64,000 nt of DNA from Leptospira tipperaryensis. Its GTDB lineage: Bacteria > Spirochaetota > Leptospiria > Leptospirales > Leptospiraceae. Location of the stretch: positions 615,501 through 679,500 of the forward strand of contig NZ_CP015217.1 of NCBI RefSeq assembly GCF_001729245.1, in the 5' to 3' direction. Under the pieces are notes generated by a model that searched no databases, was not told the DNA's origin, and saw only the letters and a list, made by a program, of their open reading frames with translations. The translations under genes and the position numbers were made by a program. This document shows, piece by piece, positions 32,970-46,360 of the stretch (positions are counted from its first letter, which is position 1; each line of letters opens with the position of its first letter).

Positions 32970-34541
32970 TTATAAGAATTCTTTAATTTCGCTTAACAAA
33001 ATGGAATAACCTTTTCCGGAAACTGGTTTCGCGCTCTTTTTCAGTTCCGGATTCTTTCCAAAATCGGAAGAACCCAATTCTCCAGCGAAGGGGATTCCGT
33101 ATTCTTCTTCGCTCAGGATTGAAAGCGTGGAATGGACGGGGCCGATGGAAAAACTCGCGACCTTTTTATCAAAGAATACGGCTTCGAACAAAGACTGGCC
33201 GAAGTAACCGATAAAGCCGCCGGACTCCGCCAAAAGGATTTGAAATTGAAACGTAGGAATTCTGGATAAGACTTCGATCGTTTTCAAATCGGAGCCTTTC
33301 CCTCCGACCCGAACGACCTTTGAAAAATTTTCCTTAATTCGAATCGCTTCCAGATATAGATCCAACGAAGCGGTCAAGTCGGGTTTTAGATTCCCCGCAT
33401 AACAAAGTAAATACGAACCGTTCTTTTTTTCCAAAAAGTTCAGACGGGGTGAAATGAGAATCCGATCCAGAGAAAAATTATTTTTGATTTCAGGGTGAGG
33501 GAGAATTTCCAAATGGCGGTATTTTTTTCTTTCGGGTCCGAAATGATCCAAAAGGAGTATTTTTGTTTTAGAATATTCCGGAATCCGAATGTCTCTCGAA
33601 TCGACAATGAGAAGATCCAAATCCCCGTCGTTTTGAAATTCTTTCAACCAAGTCATACGAAATCCTTCCGCGGAGAGAAGGGAAAATAGAATCCGTGAAC
33701 GTTCAAAGTGACCGCTTCCGAACAAAACTGGATCCCCCGCCAAAAGTCCGATCGTCTTTTGGGAAGAATTTTGTATTTTCGGAGTTTCAAAACGAACTTG
33801 TTCCACTTCCCGATTCCCTTCGAAAATTTTCGGAGTTTCTTGAAACAAACGAATGACTTCCTTCGCGCCAAAGAAAGGATTTTGATCGTTTAGGGTTTTA
33901 AAAACTTCGGAAGTCGTTTCAAAGTCTTTGGGTTCGTCGATCGTAAGCCTGAGATGAGGAAGAATTTTTTGTTCTTCTTCGTTTAACAAAGACGCCAATT
34001 TTAGAATTCGAAAACGATCCGGATTCTCTTTGATATGAAGACTAACGTGTTCTCTGTGTCTTTCCTCTAAAACGTTCGGGGTCCAGGCGAGCGCTTCTCG
34101 GGTGAAAATTTCGCCGCCCATTCCCAAAGGCAGATTGATAACGTGAGCAAGATCCGGTTTTGAATGTTGAAACGTTTGTAAGAGTTGATCCAGATGAAGC
34201 GTATCGTAAAAAGGATTGTCTCCCGTCAGACGCAAAATCCATTCCGCTTGAACGGTCTTTGCCGCGTTTAGATAACGTTCTCTTACGTCCAAAAGACTTC
34301 CCGTAAGAAAATTATAGTTTCGTTCTTCCAAGAAGAATCGAAGTCGGTCGTCGTTTTCCGGAATCAAATAAAAGATTTGTTCTTCGGGAAGAACTGTCCG
34401 AATTCGATCTTGAATTCTATCAAGAAGGGTTTTTCCAGAGCCGAACGGAAATTCATTTAATACCTTTCCCGGAAGTCTGGTAGAATCGGTTCGCGCTTGG
34501 ATAAAGGCGAAGATCTTAGGCGTTGAAAGTATACCACTCAT
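32970..34541 (-). CDS. Fusion of SpsF/NeuA-like nucleotidyltransferase and PseG-like domain
   Basis: 523 residues. Residues 10-235 match SpsF-type cytidylyltransferases: [16 protein letters not shown] (13-28), [10 protein letters not shown] (104-113), and REHVSLHI (163-170). From about 262 on the fold changes to a PseG/GT-B-like domain ([18 protein letters not shown], then LLDHFG and [17 protein letters not shown]). PseG hydrolyses UDP-sugars in pseudaminic acid synthesis, and SpsF/NeuA activates sugars with CMP. This suggests one polypeptide with two sugar-nucleotide steps; the activity is inferred. Its start overlaps the radical SAM gene end by 26 bases. Confidence 0.8.
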   Translation of the reverse strand: MSGILSTPKIFAFIQARTDSTRLPGKVLNEFPFGSGKTLLDRIQDRIRTVLPEEQIFYLIPENDDRLRFFLEERNYNFLTGSLLDVRERYLNAAKTVQAEWILRLTGDNPFYDTLHLDQLLQTFQHSKPDLAHVINLPLGMGGEIFTREALAWTPNVLEERHREHVSLHIKENPDRFRILKLASLLNEEEQKILPHLRLTIDEPKDFETTSEVFKTLNDQNPFFGAKEVIRLFQETPKIFEGNREVEQVRFETPKIQNSSQKTIGLLAGDPVLFGSGHFERSRILFSLLSAEGFRMTWLKEFQNDGDLDLLIVDSRDIRIPEYSKTKILLLDHFGPERKKYRHLEILPHPEIKNNFSLDRILISPRLNFLEKKNGSYLLCYAGNLKPDLTASLDLYLEAIRIKENFSKVVRVGGKGSDLKTIEVLSRIPTFQFQILLAESGGFIGYFGQSLFEAVFFDKKVASFSIGPVHSTLSILSEEEYGIPFAGELGSSDFGKNPELKKSAKPVSGKGYSILLSEIKEFL

Positions 34542-36054
34542 CGCAGGTTAGGCAAGGTGCGCCCGTGGCTTCGTGTTTTCCGTTCAATGAGTTACTAAAC
34601 GAAGGAAGTCCTTTTTGCCAGATGTCTATTAGATTTTCTTTATGAAGATTTCCGAATTCTTTTCCGGAAGATTGTCTGCAGATCGAAACGGTTCCGTTTG
34701 AATTTACGTAGAGATCCCGATTGAGATGCCAACAAAATTCTCTCTGAATCGGAGTTAGATCAGTAACCCTTTTCTCCGGCATCAAACCGGCGAATCGATT
34801 GTATTTTTGAAGAATCACTCCGTAACCTTGTCTTTCGGTTTCGTCGACCCAAGCTTCCACTTCGTCTTCGGCTTCTTTTATCTTTAAGAATTGGAGATGG
34901 ATTTGATTTTTTGGAAATATCTTTTCCAGTTTTTCCAAGTTGGAAAGAATTTTCTCCAATTCTTTTTTACCGTAGAGGTTTTTATATTTTTCCGGATTTC
35001 GAGTCGTGAGATTCACGATCCAAGTGATTTTTTCTTTTTCTTCCGAAGGAAGTTTTTCTAAAGATTCTAAGATCGGATTCAAATCGGAATAGAGCGCAGT
35101 CTCGATCATCAATTCTTGTAAGAGAGAAAACGAAGCGGTTCTTTTTACGAGTTCGGCGAATTGAGGATGAAGAAGCGGTTCTCCCATTCCTCCAAAACAA
35201 ACGCTGTATTCGTTTGAAAAAGAAGCTTCCTGTTGTTTGAGAAGATTCTCCAAAAAATTGGGAGCGAGAAAAGTTCCGTCTTGATCGTTGGTTCCAAACT
35301 GTCTCGGACAAAATGTACAGCTGAGTTCACAACCTCTATAAACCTCGAGTTCCAAATAAGAAGGACCGGTTCTAAAAACTTCCGGATGACTTGTGATCCA
35401 AGGAAGAATTTCTTGATAAGACCAATCCTCTTTTGTTTTGAGAAAACCCCGGACTAAGTTCAGAGACCTTCTGTTTTTTAAAGAAAAGTCCAATCGATAT
35501 TGTCGTAAATCCGGAGCGTGATAAAAAATTTCCACGTCGTAGTGATTGATGTTCTTGAGAAGATATTCCTGCGCGGAAGTTTTGATCGTTTCCGGAAGGC
35601 TGTTTGTAAATTCTCTGGATAAAATCGCAGGTACGATTCCGGCCGGGAGATTTTCGCTATAAGAATATTGAGAAAGATAACGGTCGTGTCTTTCATAGAG
35701 TTCTTTGGTCAAGGTTTCGTCCAAACAAGGAAAAAGCCCGGAGAAATAAAAAAAAGACGCGTCGTCCCAGTCGGGATCTCCGGTTCTGGAATCCAAAAGA
35801 TTCTCCGCCACCTTCTTTAAAAAAACATCCTCTTTTAAATTTTCTAAAATTTGAATATTCAAAGAATTAAATGTGATTTCATTTTCTCCAAACGGCCAGT
35901 GATTAAAAAAAACGGTGGAATCCGGAAGAACTCTGGAGAGGTTGAGAAGAGAAAGCCGAAACAGATTTTCCCTTTCGTTCGGAGATAAGGACTGAAGAAG
36001 AGTGACCGTTTCGGAGTTTAAAAAAACGGCGGAATGAGAAATCGGAAATTTCAT
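34516..36054 (-). CDS. Radical SAM/SPASM protein (spiro-SPASM-like)
   Basis: 512 residues. An N-terminal domain of about 230 residues with no recognised motif precedes the radical SAM core: Cys242, Cys246 and Cys249 in [16 protein letters not shown], then [10 protein letters not shown]. The C-terminus has SPASM-type cysteines ([19 protein letters not shown]) that bind extra clusters. Spirochaetes have a restricted family called spiro-SPASM with this organisation; I assign it by memory of that family. SPASM proteins modify peptides or small molecules. Overlap with the SpsF-PseG gene points to a joint pathway. Confidence 0.82.
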   Translation of the reverse strand: MKFPISHSAVFLNSETVTLLQSLSPNERENLFRLSLLNLSRVLPDSTVFFNHWPFGENEITFNSLNIQILENLKEDVFLKKVAENLLDSRTGDPDWDDASFFYFSGLFPCLDETLTKELYERHDRYLSQYSYSENLPAGIVPAILSREFTNSLPETIKTSAQEYLLKNINHYDVEIFYHAPDLRQYRLDFSLKNRRSLNLVRGFLKTKEDWSYQEILPWITSHPEVFRTGPSYLELEVYRGCELSCTFCPRQFGTNDQDGTFLAPNFLENLLKQQEASFSNEYSVCFGGMGEPLLHPQFAELVKRTASFSLLQELMIETALYSDLNPILESLEKLPSEEKEKITWIVNLTTRNPEKYKNLYGKKELEKILSNLEKLEKIFPKNQIHLQFLKIKEAEDEVEAWVDETERQGYGVILQKYNRFAGLMPEKRVTDLTPIQREFCWHLNRDLYVNSNGTVSICRQSSGKEFGNLHKENLIDIWQKGLPSFSNSLNGKHEATGAPCLTCDEWYTFNA

Positions 36055-36103
36055 GACTCAGTTTGAATATCGGTCGACGTTTGGAATTTCGAAATACTCA
36101 AAA

Positions 36104-37138
36104 TCAGTCTAAGTGAAAAGTCTCTTCTTTGAGAGAGATTTTATTTTCTTTTCTGTAGTTTTCGTCGAAGATTTGGATCGGGATTTCGGCTCTGGATTCT
36201 TTTAGCCATTTGTGAAACGTATCTTCTTCCTTATCGCGATAGAGGATGTTCTGGATTCCTCCCCGAAGATTGTCCATCGGAGTTGGTCTTTTTCCTTCGA
36301 TCTTTAAGATACAATAACGTTTTCTTTCGTCTCGGAATACGTCTGAAATGCCTCCGTTGGGAAGAGGGGCCGCGATGGTCGCTGTGATCTTACTGTATTT
36401 GTAAAGATCAAAGGAAGAAATCCATTCCACCATTCCTCTTCTGGATCGGAGAGTCGGATCGTTTCTGGGAGAACCCGCGATGAGAGCAAAAGAAGAAGGA
36501 TCGGAAAGAACCGATTTTTTGATTTCGGAAACTTCCTTAAAGAGTTTGTTTTCTTCCTGTACGGAATCGTTGTCCGGAGCGATCGCGATGATTCTATAAC
36601 GAATTTCGAATCCTACTTTGTCTTTGTTCTGATTATACCAGGTTCTGATTTCTTGTTCGTTCGGAGGAGGGACCGCGATCTTCAATTGAAGGAGTTGTCC
36701 CTTTTTGATCTGATACGGAAGTTCCGTAACCCAGAGTTCGAAAGGCATATTGGAAGAAGCTTCCATCGCTTTTTCGAATTGTTTACGAGTTGTGATTCCC
36801 ATCACTTCCATTCTTTTTTCGATCTCCGCATCGACTCTTTGTTCGTTCACTTGAACGGATTCTTCTTCGGCGACCACGTCGACGATCGCGCGATCGATGA
36901 GAAAATCTATGATTCGAGTGCGAAGAGATTTTCGGAAGTCTTCGTGTTTGAGGTGTTTTTGAAGACGATTGTATTTTTCTCCGGCGTCATCCAGATCCAA
37001 TTCGGAAATGGATACGGTGCCGACGGTCGCGATGACTCGGTTGAGAGATTCCGCGGTTTGGATCGGAGTTTGAAAAAACAAGGACACAAACATTCCCGCG
37101 ACGAGAAAGGGTCTAGCGTATGTTTGTTTTGTCTTCAT
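36104..37138 (-). CDS. SurA-like periplasmic parvulin chaperone
   Basis: About 344 residues from [11 protein letters not shown]; the frame opens further upstream without a better start. Signal peptide [20 protein letters not shown] SurA-N region follows ([18 protein letters not shown], then [15 protein letters not shown]), and one PPIC-like domain from about 195 (RYRIIAIAP, then [17 protein letters not shown], then GGISDVF). It resembles leptospiral LIC12922, a SurA-like protein with a known structure. It helps fold or deliver outer-membrane proteins; whether it isomerises prolines is unclear. The gap to the radical SAM gene is 50 bases on the same strand. Confidence 0.85.
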   Translation of the reverse strand: MKTKQTYARPFLVAGMFVSLFFQTPIQTAESLNRVIATVGTVSISELDLDDAGEKYNRLQKHLKHEDFRKSLRTRIIDFLIDRAIVDVVAEEESVQVNEQRVDAEIEKRMEVMGITTRKQFEKAMEASSNMPFELWVTELPYQIKKGQLLQLKIAVPPPNEQEIRTWYNQNKDKVGFEIRYRIIAIAPDNDSVQEENKLFKEVSEIKKSVLSDPSSFALIAGSPRNDPTLRSRRGMVEWISSFDLYKYSKITATIAAPLPNGGISDVFRDERKRYCILKIEGKRPTPMDNLRGGIQNILYRDKEEDTFHKWLKESRAEIPIQIFDENYRKENKISLKEETFHLD

Positions 37139-37222
37139 CCACGGTTCTCCAAGGGTAAGAATGCCTTTGATCTGTAAGATCCTCAGTTCTTTCCCTTGGT
37201 TCAACCGTTTTTCTAAGGCTTT

Positions 37223-39298
37223 TTAGTTCGTTCTAAACTTTCCTACGAGTTGCCCTAATTGTTCCGCCTGTCCGTGCATATTCCCAGAAAAAGAAGTGAG
37301 ATCGTCCGCGCCCGCTGCGATTTCTTGAGTTCCATCGGAGATGCTTACGATCGTTTTTGTGATCTCATCCGTTGCGCGTTTTTGTTCGAGGACCGCTTCT
37401 TCGATTTGAATGCTGAAGGTCATGAGTTCGTTCGCGCTCTGAGAAATTTCTTTCGTATTCTCCTCTTGGTTTCGTACGGAAGAAAGAACGTTCTTTGCGT
37501 AACGATCAAATTCTTCCACTTGTTCTCTGAGTTTGCGAAGTACACTCGACGCTTCGGAAACTTTTGAGTTTCCGTTTAATACCGCGTTGTTCGTAGAATT
37601 GACTAAAGCGCCGATCTCTTGTACGCTCGTGGAAGTTTGAGAAGCGAGTTTTCCGATTTCTTCGGCGACGACCGCAAAACCTTTTCCCGCTTCTCCGGCC
37701 CTCGCCGCTTCGATGGCTGCGTTGAGCGCTAGCAAGTTTGTCTTCTCCGAGATCTCGGTAATGATGGAAAGAATTTCAGTGATCCGAGAAGCGCTTTCGC
37801 CGATGGCGCCCATCGCGCTTGTGGAAGCCGCCATCGCATTCTCACCTGTGACTCCTTGCTCCTTTGATTCCGCAGCTAAGCGTACCAAGTCCTGCATCTC
37901 GTTGTTGATGTTTGTGATCTGTTCCTTGAGACGAATCACGTTCCCGTCGATTTCTTTCATACTCGAAACGGCTTTCTCCATCGACTTACCGACGTTTTGC
38001 GCCGAAGCAGCGAGTTCTTCCACGGCCGCAGAAGATTCTTCCGCAGCGGAAGCTTGTGTTTGCGCGACATCGGAAAAACTTCTGGAAGAATCCGCCATCT
38101 TTTCGGAAGTACTTTTGAGTATCGTAGCCGATCCGCCGATTTCTCGAACCACTTTGAGAAGATTCTCCCGCATCTGATTCATGGATCCGAGCAGGGTTCC
38201 GATTTCATCGGATCGATGGTAGTCTTTCTCCGCGATCAGATTTCCTTTGGCGATCTCTTCGGAAAAACCGATGGCTTTGAGAAGACCGGAAGTAATCAAT
38301 TTTTGGAATATAAAATTCAAACAGATCAAAACGGAAATCAAAATGAGAATCGCGGCCAGATAGCATTGTAAGACAATTTTTAGAATTTCGCTTTGATAGA
38401 TAGAATCCGGAACGCTGACCTGCATTACCCAATTTCGTTTGTCCTTTCCTACGTGAAAGGGGAAGTAGTAGTGGGTGTGAGCATTCGAGTTGTAAGTATA
38501 ATTTTTTCCTTCCTGAGAATGTTTGTTAAAAACTTCCATTTCTTTAGAATCCGGAATTTTCTTTCCGATCAAGCTCGGGTCTTTCCCGTTTACCGTATAA
38601 AGGCCGCTAGGCGAAATGAGAGTCATGTATCCTTGGTTCCGGAAAGGTTTCACTTCTCCGAACTTGGTCTGTAGCTCTTCGATTTTCAGATCGATCCCGC
38701 AGGCGCCGCGAAAGAATCCGTCCTTGCTGATCGGAGCTACGATCGAAATCATCATCACTTCCGTCGTGCCCGCTTTGTAAACATAAGGCTCTGAAACGTA
38801 GTAGGAATTATTCTTTTTGGGAATCTGATAATAATCTCCGGCTCCGTTCGTGTTATCATAATTTATGCTCGCTTCGACGTTCGCCTTCCCCTTTTGTCCC
38901 GATTGATAAACGTAGGGTATAAATCTTCCCGAAGAATCGTGAGCAAAGGAGTTTCTAAATTGAGCGTCCTTTCCGTCGTAGAGATTGGGTTCGTAGACAA
39001 GCCAAAGACCGAAGAAGACCGGATTTCTTTCGATCACTTCCTTCATCGATCCGATGATCTGATCTCGAGCCGGAGAAGTAAAGATGAGAGGGGAACGAAA
39101 TCCTCTCGCGTAGAACATCGCAGAATCCAAAATATCTTTTACTTCGAGAGACCAGCGTTCGGAAGTAATCGCGGAGTTATTTTCAACTTCGGATTTTAAA
39201 TTTTGATAGGAAGTGGTCGCATTGACCGCCGCCAAAATTGAAAAGCCGATAAACAATACGATTGATAAATAAAGAGAAATGCGAAATCGAATGCTCAT
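37223..39298 (-). CDS. Methyl-accepting chemotaxis protein, dCache type (second of tandem pair)
   Basis: 691 residues. Membrane helix at 5-28, a large external dCache-like domain (about 35-300; [30 protein letters not shown]), second helix at about 305-330, a HAMP-like linker, and the cytoplasmic signalling hairpin with the highly conserved tip around [20 protein letters not shown]. It senses an external ligand and controls CheA. Its cytoplasmic half is almost identical to that of the gene at 39467, while the sensor halves differ. Confidence 0.92.
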   Translation of the reverse strand: MSIRFRISLYLSIVLFIGFSILAAVNATTSYQNLKSEVENNSAITSERWSLEVKDILDSAMFYARGFRSPLIFTSPARDQIIGSMKEVIERNPVFFGLWLVYEPNLYDGKDAQFRNSFAHDSSGRFIPYVYQSGQKGKANVEASINYDNTNGAGDYYQIPKKNNSYYVSEPYVYKAGTTEVMMISIVAPISKDGFFRGACGIDLKIEELQTKFGEVKPFRNQGYMTLISPSGLYTVNGKDPSLIGKKIPDSKEMEVFNKHSQEGKNYTYNSNAHTHYYFPFHVGKDKRNWVMQVSVPDSIYQSEILKIVLQCYLAAILILISVLICLNFIFQKLITSGLLKAIGFSEEIAKGNLIAEKDYHRSDEIGTLLGSMNQMRENLLKVVREIGGSATILKSTSEKMADSSRSFSDVAQTQASAAEESSAAVEELAASAQNVGKSMEKAVSSMKEIDGNVIRLKEQITNINNEMQDLVRLAAESKEQGVTGENAMAASTSAMGAIGESASRITEILSIITEISEKTNLLALNAAIEAARAGEAGKGFAVVAEEIGKLASQTSTSVQEIGALVNSTNNAVLNGNSKVSEASSVLRKLREQVEEFDRYAKNVLSSVRNQEENTKEISQSANELMTFSIQIEEAVLEQKRATDEITKTIVSISDGTQEIAAGADDLTSFSGNMHGQAEQLGQLVGKFRTN

Positions 39299-39466
39299 AT
39301 TTTGATCCCCTGCTTTCCATTCGGAAGAGTCATTCTATCGAGAAAGTAAAAGTCTTCAATTCAAATTGAGAAAAAGTTCAGCTTCTTTTGATTGGAATCA
39401 TAAAATTCTACAGAGTATTATAATTCTGAGTTTTTCTAGATCGGGTTCAATTTTAGATTTTAAACT

Positions 39467-41542
39467 TTACTCCGTTCTAAATTTTCCGATCAGTTGACCG
39501 AGTTGTTCCGCTTGTCCGTGCATTTCTCCGGAAAAAGAAGTGAGGTCGTCCGCGCCCGCTGCGATTTCTTGGGTTCCATCGGAGATGCTTACGATCGTTT
39601 TTGTGATCTCATCCGTTGCGTGTTTTTGTTCGAGGACCGCTTCTTCGATTTGAATGCTGAAGGTCATGAGTTCGTTCGCGTTCTGAGAAATTTCTTTCGT
39701 ATTCTCCTCTTGGTTTCTTACGGAAGAAAGAACGTTCTTTGCGTAACGATCAAATTCTTCCACTTGTTCTCTGAGTTTACGAAGAATGGCGGACGCTTCC
39801 GAAACTTTTGAGTTCCCGTTGAGAACCGCGTTGTTTGTAGAATTGACTAAACCGCCGATCTCTTGTACGCTCGTGGAAGTTTGAGAAGCGAGTTTTCCGA
39901 TTTCTTCGGCGACGACCGCAAAACCTTTTCCCGCTTCTCCGGCTCTTGCCGCTTCGATGGCTGCGTTGAGCGCTAGCAAGTTTGTCTTCTCAGAGATCTC
40001 GGTGATGATGGAAAGAATTTCAGTGATCCGAGAAGCGCTTTCGCCGATGGCGCCCATCGCGCTTGTGGAAGCGATCATTGCGTTTTCGCCGGTGATTCCT
40101 TGCTCTTTGGATCGAGCCGCGAGTTGGACGAGCCCTTGCATTTCGTTATTGATGTTTACGATCTGTTCTTTAAGCCGATCCACGTTCCCGTCGATTTCTT
40201 TCATACTCGAGACGGCTTTCTCCATCGACTTACCGACGTTTTGCGCCGAGGCAGCGAGTTCTTCCACTGCCGCAGAAGATTCTTCCGCAGCCGAAGCTTG
40301 CGTTTGTGCGACATCGGAAAAACTTCTGGAAGAATCCGCCATCTTTTGAGAAGTACTTTTGAGTTTAGAAGCGGAGGCTCCGATTTCTCGAACCACTCGG
40401 AGAAGATTTTCCCGCATCTGATTCATGGATCCGAGCAAGGTTCCGATTTCGTCTTCTTTGTCGTGTTCCTTTTCCGCTAAAAGATTTCCCTTTGCGATTT
40501 CTTCGGAAAAACCGATCGCTTTGAGAAGTCCGGAAGTAATCAATTTTTGGAATATAAAATTCAGACTGAAAAGGACGACGATTAAGATCACAAGAGTCGA
40601 GATAAAACCTCGAATTAAAATTCCCGCGATATCGTCTCGATAAATAGAATCCGGAATGCTGACCTGCATGACCCAGAATCTTTTTTCTTTTCCGATATGA
40701 AACGGAAAGAGATAATGACTGTGACCGTGAGAATTAAAATTGAATTTTTTTCCTTCCTGACTTTTGACAAGATAAGAATCGAGTTCTTCTTTTTCGGGAA
40801 TCAGCTTCCCTACTAAATTCTTATCAAGGCCGTTGATTGCGTAAATTCCTTTGGGCGAAATGAGAGCGACGTAACCTTGATTGCGAAACGGCTTTGTATC
40901 TCCGATGAGATTTTGTAATTCTTCTAATTGATAGTCTAAGCCCGCGGCTCCGTAGTATTTTCCATCGGTGCTAATGGGAACCACCAAGGAAATCATAAGA
41001 ACGTTGATCTTTCCTTGTACTTCGTAATAATACGGATCGGTTGCCAATGGAGAATTTGATTTTTTCGGAATTTGATACCAGTCCCCGTCCGGACCGAGGT
41101 TGTCGTAGTTTTTCGCGGCTTCTAAGACGATTTCTTCTTTTGTTTTTCCACGATGAAGATAAGGAACAAATCTTCCGGTCGCGTCGTGCCCTTCGGTGTT
41201 TTTAAATTGAGAATCTCTTCCATCAAATCCGTTCGGCTCGTACGCAACCCAGGCTCCGTAGTAATTTTCATTTCGTTTTAATATTTCTTTGAGAGCGAAG
41301 ATGACCTGACTTCTCGTAGGGGTCGCATACATAAGAGGAAAACGAAACCCTCGGATGAGAGCCATCGTTGTGTCTAGATGATCCTTCACTTCGAAAGTCC
41401 AGCGTTCCGCAGTAACATTCGAACTATTGACGACCTCCGTTTTCAGATTTTGATAAGCGGTATAAGAATTTGTTCCGGCCAAAACCGTAAAACCGACAAA
41501 AAGAACGATGGAAAGATAAAGAGAAATGCGAAAACGAATGCT
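39467..41542 (-). CDS. Methyl-accepting chemotaxis protein, dCache type (first of tandem pair)
   Basis: About 691 residues from [12 protein letters not shown], the same start as its neighbour (the frame opens 9 codons earlier). Same architecture: N-terminal helix, dCache-like sensor ([36 protein letters not shown]), second helix, HAMP and signalling domain. Gap to the second gene is 168 bases. The paralogue pair arose by duplication, with divergence concentrated in the sensor, suggesting related but distinct ligands. Confidence 0.92.
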   Translation of the reverse strand, partial: SIRFRISLYLSIVLFVGFTVLAGTNSYTAYQNLKTEVVNSSNVTAERWTFEVKDHLDTTMALIRGFRFPLMYATPTRSQVIFALKEILKRNENYYGAWVAYEPNGFDGRDSQFKNTEGHDATGRFVPYLHRGKTKEEIVLEAAKNYDNLGPDGDWYQIPKKSNSPLATDPYYYEVQGKINVLMISLVVPISTDGKYYGAAGLDYQLEELQNLIGDTKPFRNQGYVALISPKGIYAINGLDKNLVGKLIPEKEELDSYLVKSQEGKKFNFNSHGHSHYLFPFHIGKEKRFWVMQVSIPDSIYRDDIAGILIRGFISTLVILIVVLFSLNFIFQKLITSGLLKAIGFSEEIAKGNLLAEKEHDKEDEIGTLLGSMNQMRENLLRVVREIGASASKLKSTSQKMADSSRSFSDVAQTQASAAEESSAAVEELAASAQNVGKSMEKAVSSMKEIDGNVDRLKEQIVNINNEMQGLVQLAARSKEQGITGENAMIASTSAMGAIGESASRITEILSIITEISEKTNLLALNAAIEAARAGEAGKGFAVVAEEIGKLASQTSTSVQEIGGLVNSTNNAVLNGNSKVSEASAILRKLREQVEEFDRYAKNVLSSVRNQEENTKEISQNANELMTFSIQIEEAVLEQKHATDEITKTIVSISDGTQEIAAGADDLTSFSGEMHGQAEQLGQLIGKFRTE

Positions 41543-42077
41543 CATAGCAAACTCCGAGTTGTTACTCAAGAAATGGAAAAGGGTAATTAAAAGAGGATCG
41601 GACGAAAAGCTCGAGCAAAATATTGCCAGATTATAAAAAATTCCTCATTCTATCGGAGAAGGGAAAAATCCTTTCTATGTCACATTCTAATTCTTCTCAT
41701 AAGAGGATTGAGAAGAAGGATTTCATCTCAGATTTTAAAACGATAAAAGAATTCTGAATGTCGGAATTCCGGATCTCGCACTTTGTAGGAAACGTTTATC
41801 TTTTAGAAGCAGGAATCGCGGGAGTTCCCGCAAAATTTCTCCTTCCAAAGGAAAGGCAGAGGTCTTTTTCCGAGAATTCTTCCAATGATGGCTTCGCGAT
41901 ACGAGGGAAGAAAAATAGGAGTTCCCCCTTTTCTAAATTTTACAAACAAACTTACAACGTGGAAAAGAAAGACTGGAATCCGAAAAAGTTTACATCGTAA
42001 GAAGAGTGTTGGGTCGAATCGGTGGGAAAGTTAGATTCTCCCCGGATTCTTAAAAACCCGGGGTTAAAAAAAGAAAC
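41543..42077. repeat. Intergenic region with solo boundary palindrome
   Basis: About 530 bases lie between the lysC end and the chemoreceptor start. A perfect palindrome GCGGGAGTTCCCGC is at 41818-41831, and a decayed one (ATAGGAGTTCCCCC) about 97 bases on. An 80-codon frame at 41758 crosses it and looks spurious. A GC stem without a T tract lies at 42040-42063, just beyond the lysC stop. No supported gene. Confidence 0.5.
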
Positions 42078-43295
<1,218 letters not shown>

Positions 43296-43322
43296 AACCT
43301 GAGGGTCATATTTTTCTTTTCG

Positions 43323-43382
<60 letters not shown>

Positions 43383-43474
43383 CAGGGAAAGACTCAAAAC
43401 TGACGAAAGTTTTATCAACACCGGGGAAGAACGAAGTTTGAAATATTTCCCATTTTACGTTCAAAGAAGAAAAC

Positions 43475-45280
<1,806 letters not shown>

Positions 45281-45291
45281 GAATCGAAATT

Positions 45292-45344
45292 GCGGGAGTT
45301 CCCACATTTGGCTTTATAGAAGTTGGATTTTTAGGAGTTCCTAC
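45292..45344 (+). repeat. Pair of short boundary palindromes, remnant of the interspersed element
   Basis: GCGGGAGTTCCCAC at 45292-45305 and TTAGGAGTTCCTAC at 45331-45344 lie 39 bases apart, each with one mismatch between arms. The body of the element is absent, so this looks like a deleted copy or two solo sites in the gap after the symporter. Confidence 0.6.
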
Positions 45345-45404
45345 AAAAATTTTTCCAAACATTTCACTCAAAGCCGAATTTGAAGTTCGATCGAAAGTGG
45401 GTTA

Positions 45405-45893
45405 TCACGCCGATCTTCTTTTCAAAAGATCCGATTTTTTACGGACGTAAATTGTCTTATCGACTTTGGCGACAACGTCGCCGTTCTTTTCTTGGATCAA
45501 AATGTTGAGATTGAAAAGAGTTTTTTTCTTTTGTTCGCATTCTCCCGTAATTTTATTTAAAACTTCAGGAGGAATTTTGAATTCCGCAAAAACGTCTTGA
45601 GAAGTCGCCTTAATGTATTCGATCGAACCGTTGACATCCCAGAGGATATAATTTTCTCCTAAATTTTCTTTGAGCATGAGAAGAGGAATCGGATCGACAA
45701 AGGCATAGAGCGCACCTCCGAAGTGTGTGCCCATCAAACCCCTTGTATTACGATTGAATGGAAGTTTTACCTTCATCTCTCTGAGATCTTCCGTGAATTG
45801 AAGGATTCTTCCCCCGCATCTCCAGTAAATCGGGCATTTCAAAAACATCTTCCATTGGTAGAGTAGAAGTTTCCATGAAGAGTTATCTATCAT
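45405..45893 (-). CDS. DUF4442 hotdog-fold protein (thioesterase-like)
   Basis: About 162 residues from the ATG at 45893. The motif GLMGTHFGGALYAFVDPIPLLM fits the hotdog helix region of DUF4442 and YiiD/PaaI-like acyl thioesterases (H-F-G-G-A). The neighbouring strands are typical (ENYILWDVNGSIEY, VFAEFKIP). A GTG three codons earlier falls inside the palindrome described next, and ATG is preferred. The likely role is acyl-CoA hydrolysis or binding; no catalytic acid is proven. Confidence 0.75.
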   Translation of the reverse strand: MIDNSSWKLLLYQWKMFLKCPIYWRCGGRILQFTEDLREMKVKLPFNRNTRGLMGTHFGGALYAFVDPIPLLMLKENLGENYILWDVNGSIEYIKATSQDVFAEFKIPPEVLNKITGECEQKKKTLFNLNILIQEKNGDVVAKVDKTIYVRKKSDLLKRRSA

Positions 45894-45898
45894 TTTGA

Positions 45899-45936
45899 GC
45901 ACCGTTAATAGTTTTATATAAAACTATTAACGGTGC
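45899..45936. promoter_or_regulatory. Perfect 38-bp palindrome upstream of the DUF4442 gene
   Basis: Arms of 19 bases (GCACCGTTAATAGTTTTAT and exact complement) meet without a spacer. The innermost TTTATATAAA resembles a -10 region. It begins 6 bases upstream of the ATG on the minus strand. The length and perfection exceed ordinary operators and suggest a strong dimer- or tetramer-binding site, perhaps with hairpin potential. The regulator is not identified. Confidence 0.7.
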
Positions 45937-46360
45937 ATGTCAATTTAAAATTCGTCTTCGTAAGGGTTCGGCGAAAGTTTGAAAAACAAAGGATTCTTCC
46001 CATTTGCTGTTAAGAATGAAATTTATTTTTTGTCAATGTTTTGCAGAGCGAGTCATTTGGTCCGACAAACTTTGCAGCGTTCAAAAAATTCTTGAAAAAG
46101 AACTTCCGTTGGTCCGGTCCGGAGAGAATAACGTTTCCTTCTTTTTTGAATTCAAGTTTCGAACTCGGGTTTGAATCGGATTTTAGGATGCTTCGATCTT
46201 ATTTTTTGGTCCAAGACATTCAAAATTCAAGACCCACTTGTTTACTTTTGAAAATTACTCTTTCCCGAAAGACTTCAACCGCCCGAGGAATTGGTTTTGA
46301 AAGATAATTATAGATTGAAAAACAAGTCCCAGTTTGTTTTTTGAAGTTTCCGGCAGAGAA
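45937..46360. other. Intergenic region before the TonB-dependent receptor
   Basis: About 420 bases, AT-rich. An 88-codon frame at 46041-46307 lacks a ribosome site and resembles no protein I know. A promoter for the receptor should lie at its end, but no clear Fur-like or other box is seen. Confidence 0.4.

Noticed and set aside
37713..38177. 154-codon plus-strand frame inside the chemoreceptor gene
   Set aside because: Repeats in the paralogue at 39957 simply because the signalling halves are alike; antisense composition of an Ala/Glu-rich coiled coil.
41758..42000. 80-codon frame in the chemoreceptor-lysC gap
   Set aside because: It reads through a repeat palindrome and starts without a ribosome site.
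42040..42063. GC hairpin just past the lysC stop as terminator
   Set aside because: CCCCGG/CCGGGG pair, but the T-rich side precedes rather than follows the hairpin on the minus strand, so it is not a classical terminator.
46041..46307. 88-codon frame before the TonB receptor
   Set aside because: Basic and Phe/Ser-rich with no likeness to any protein; start context poor.
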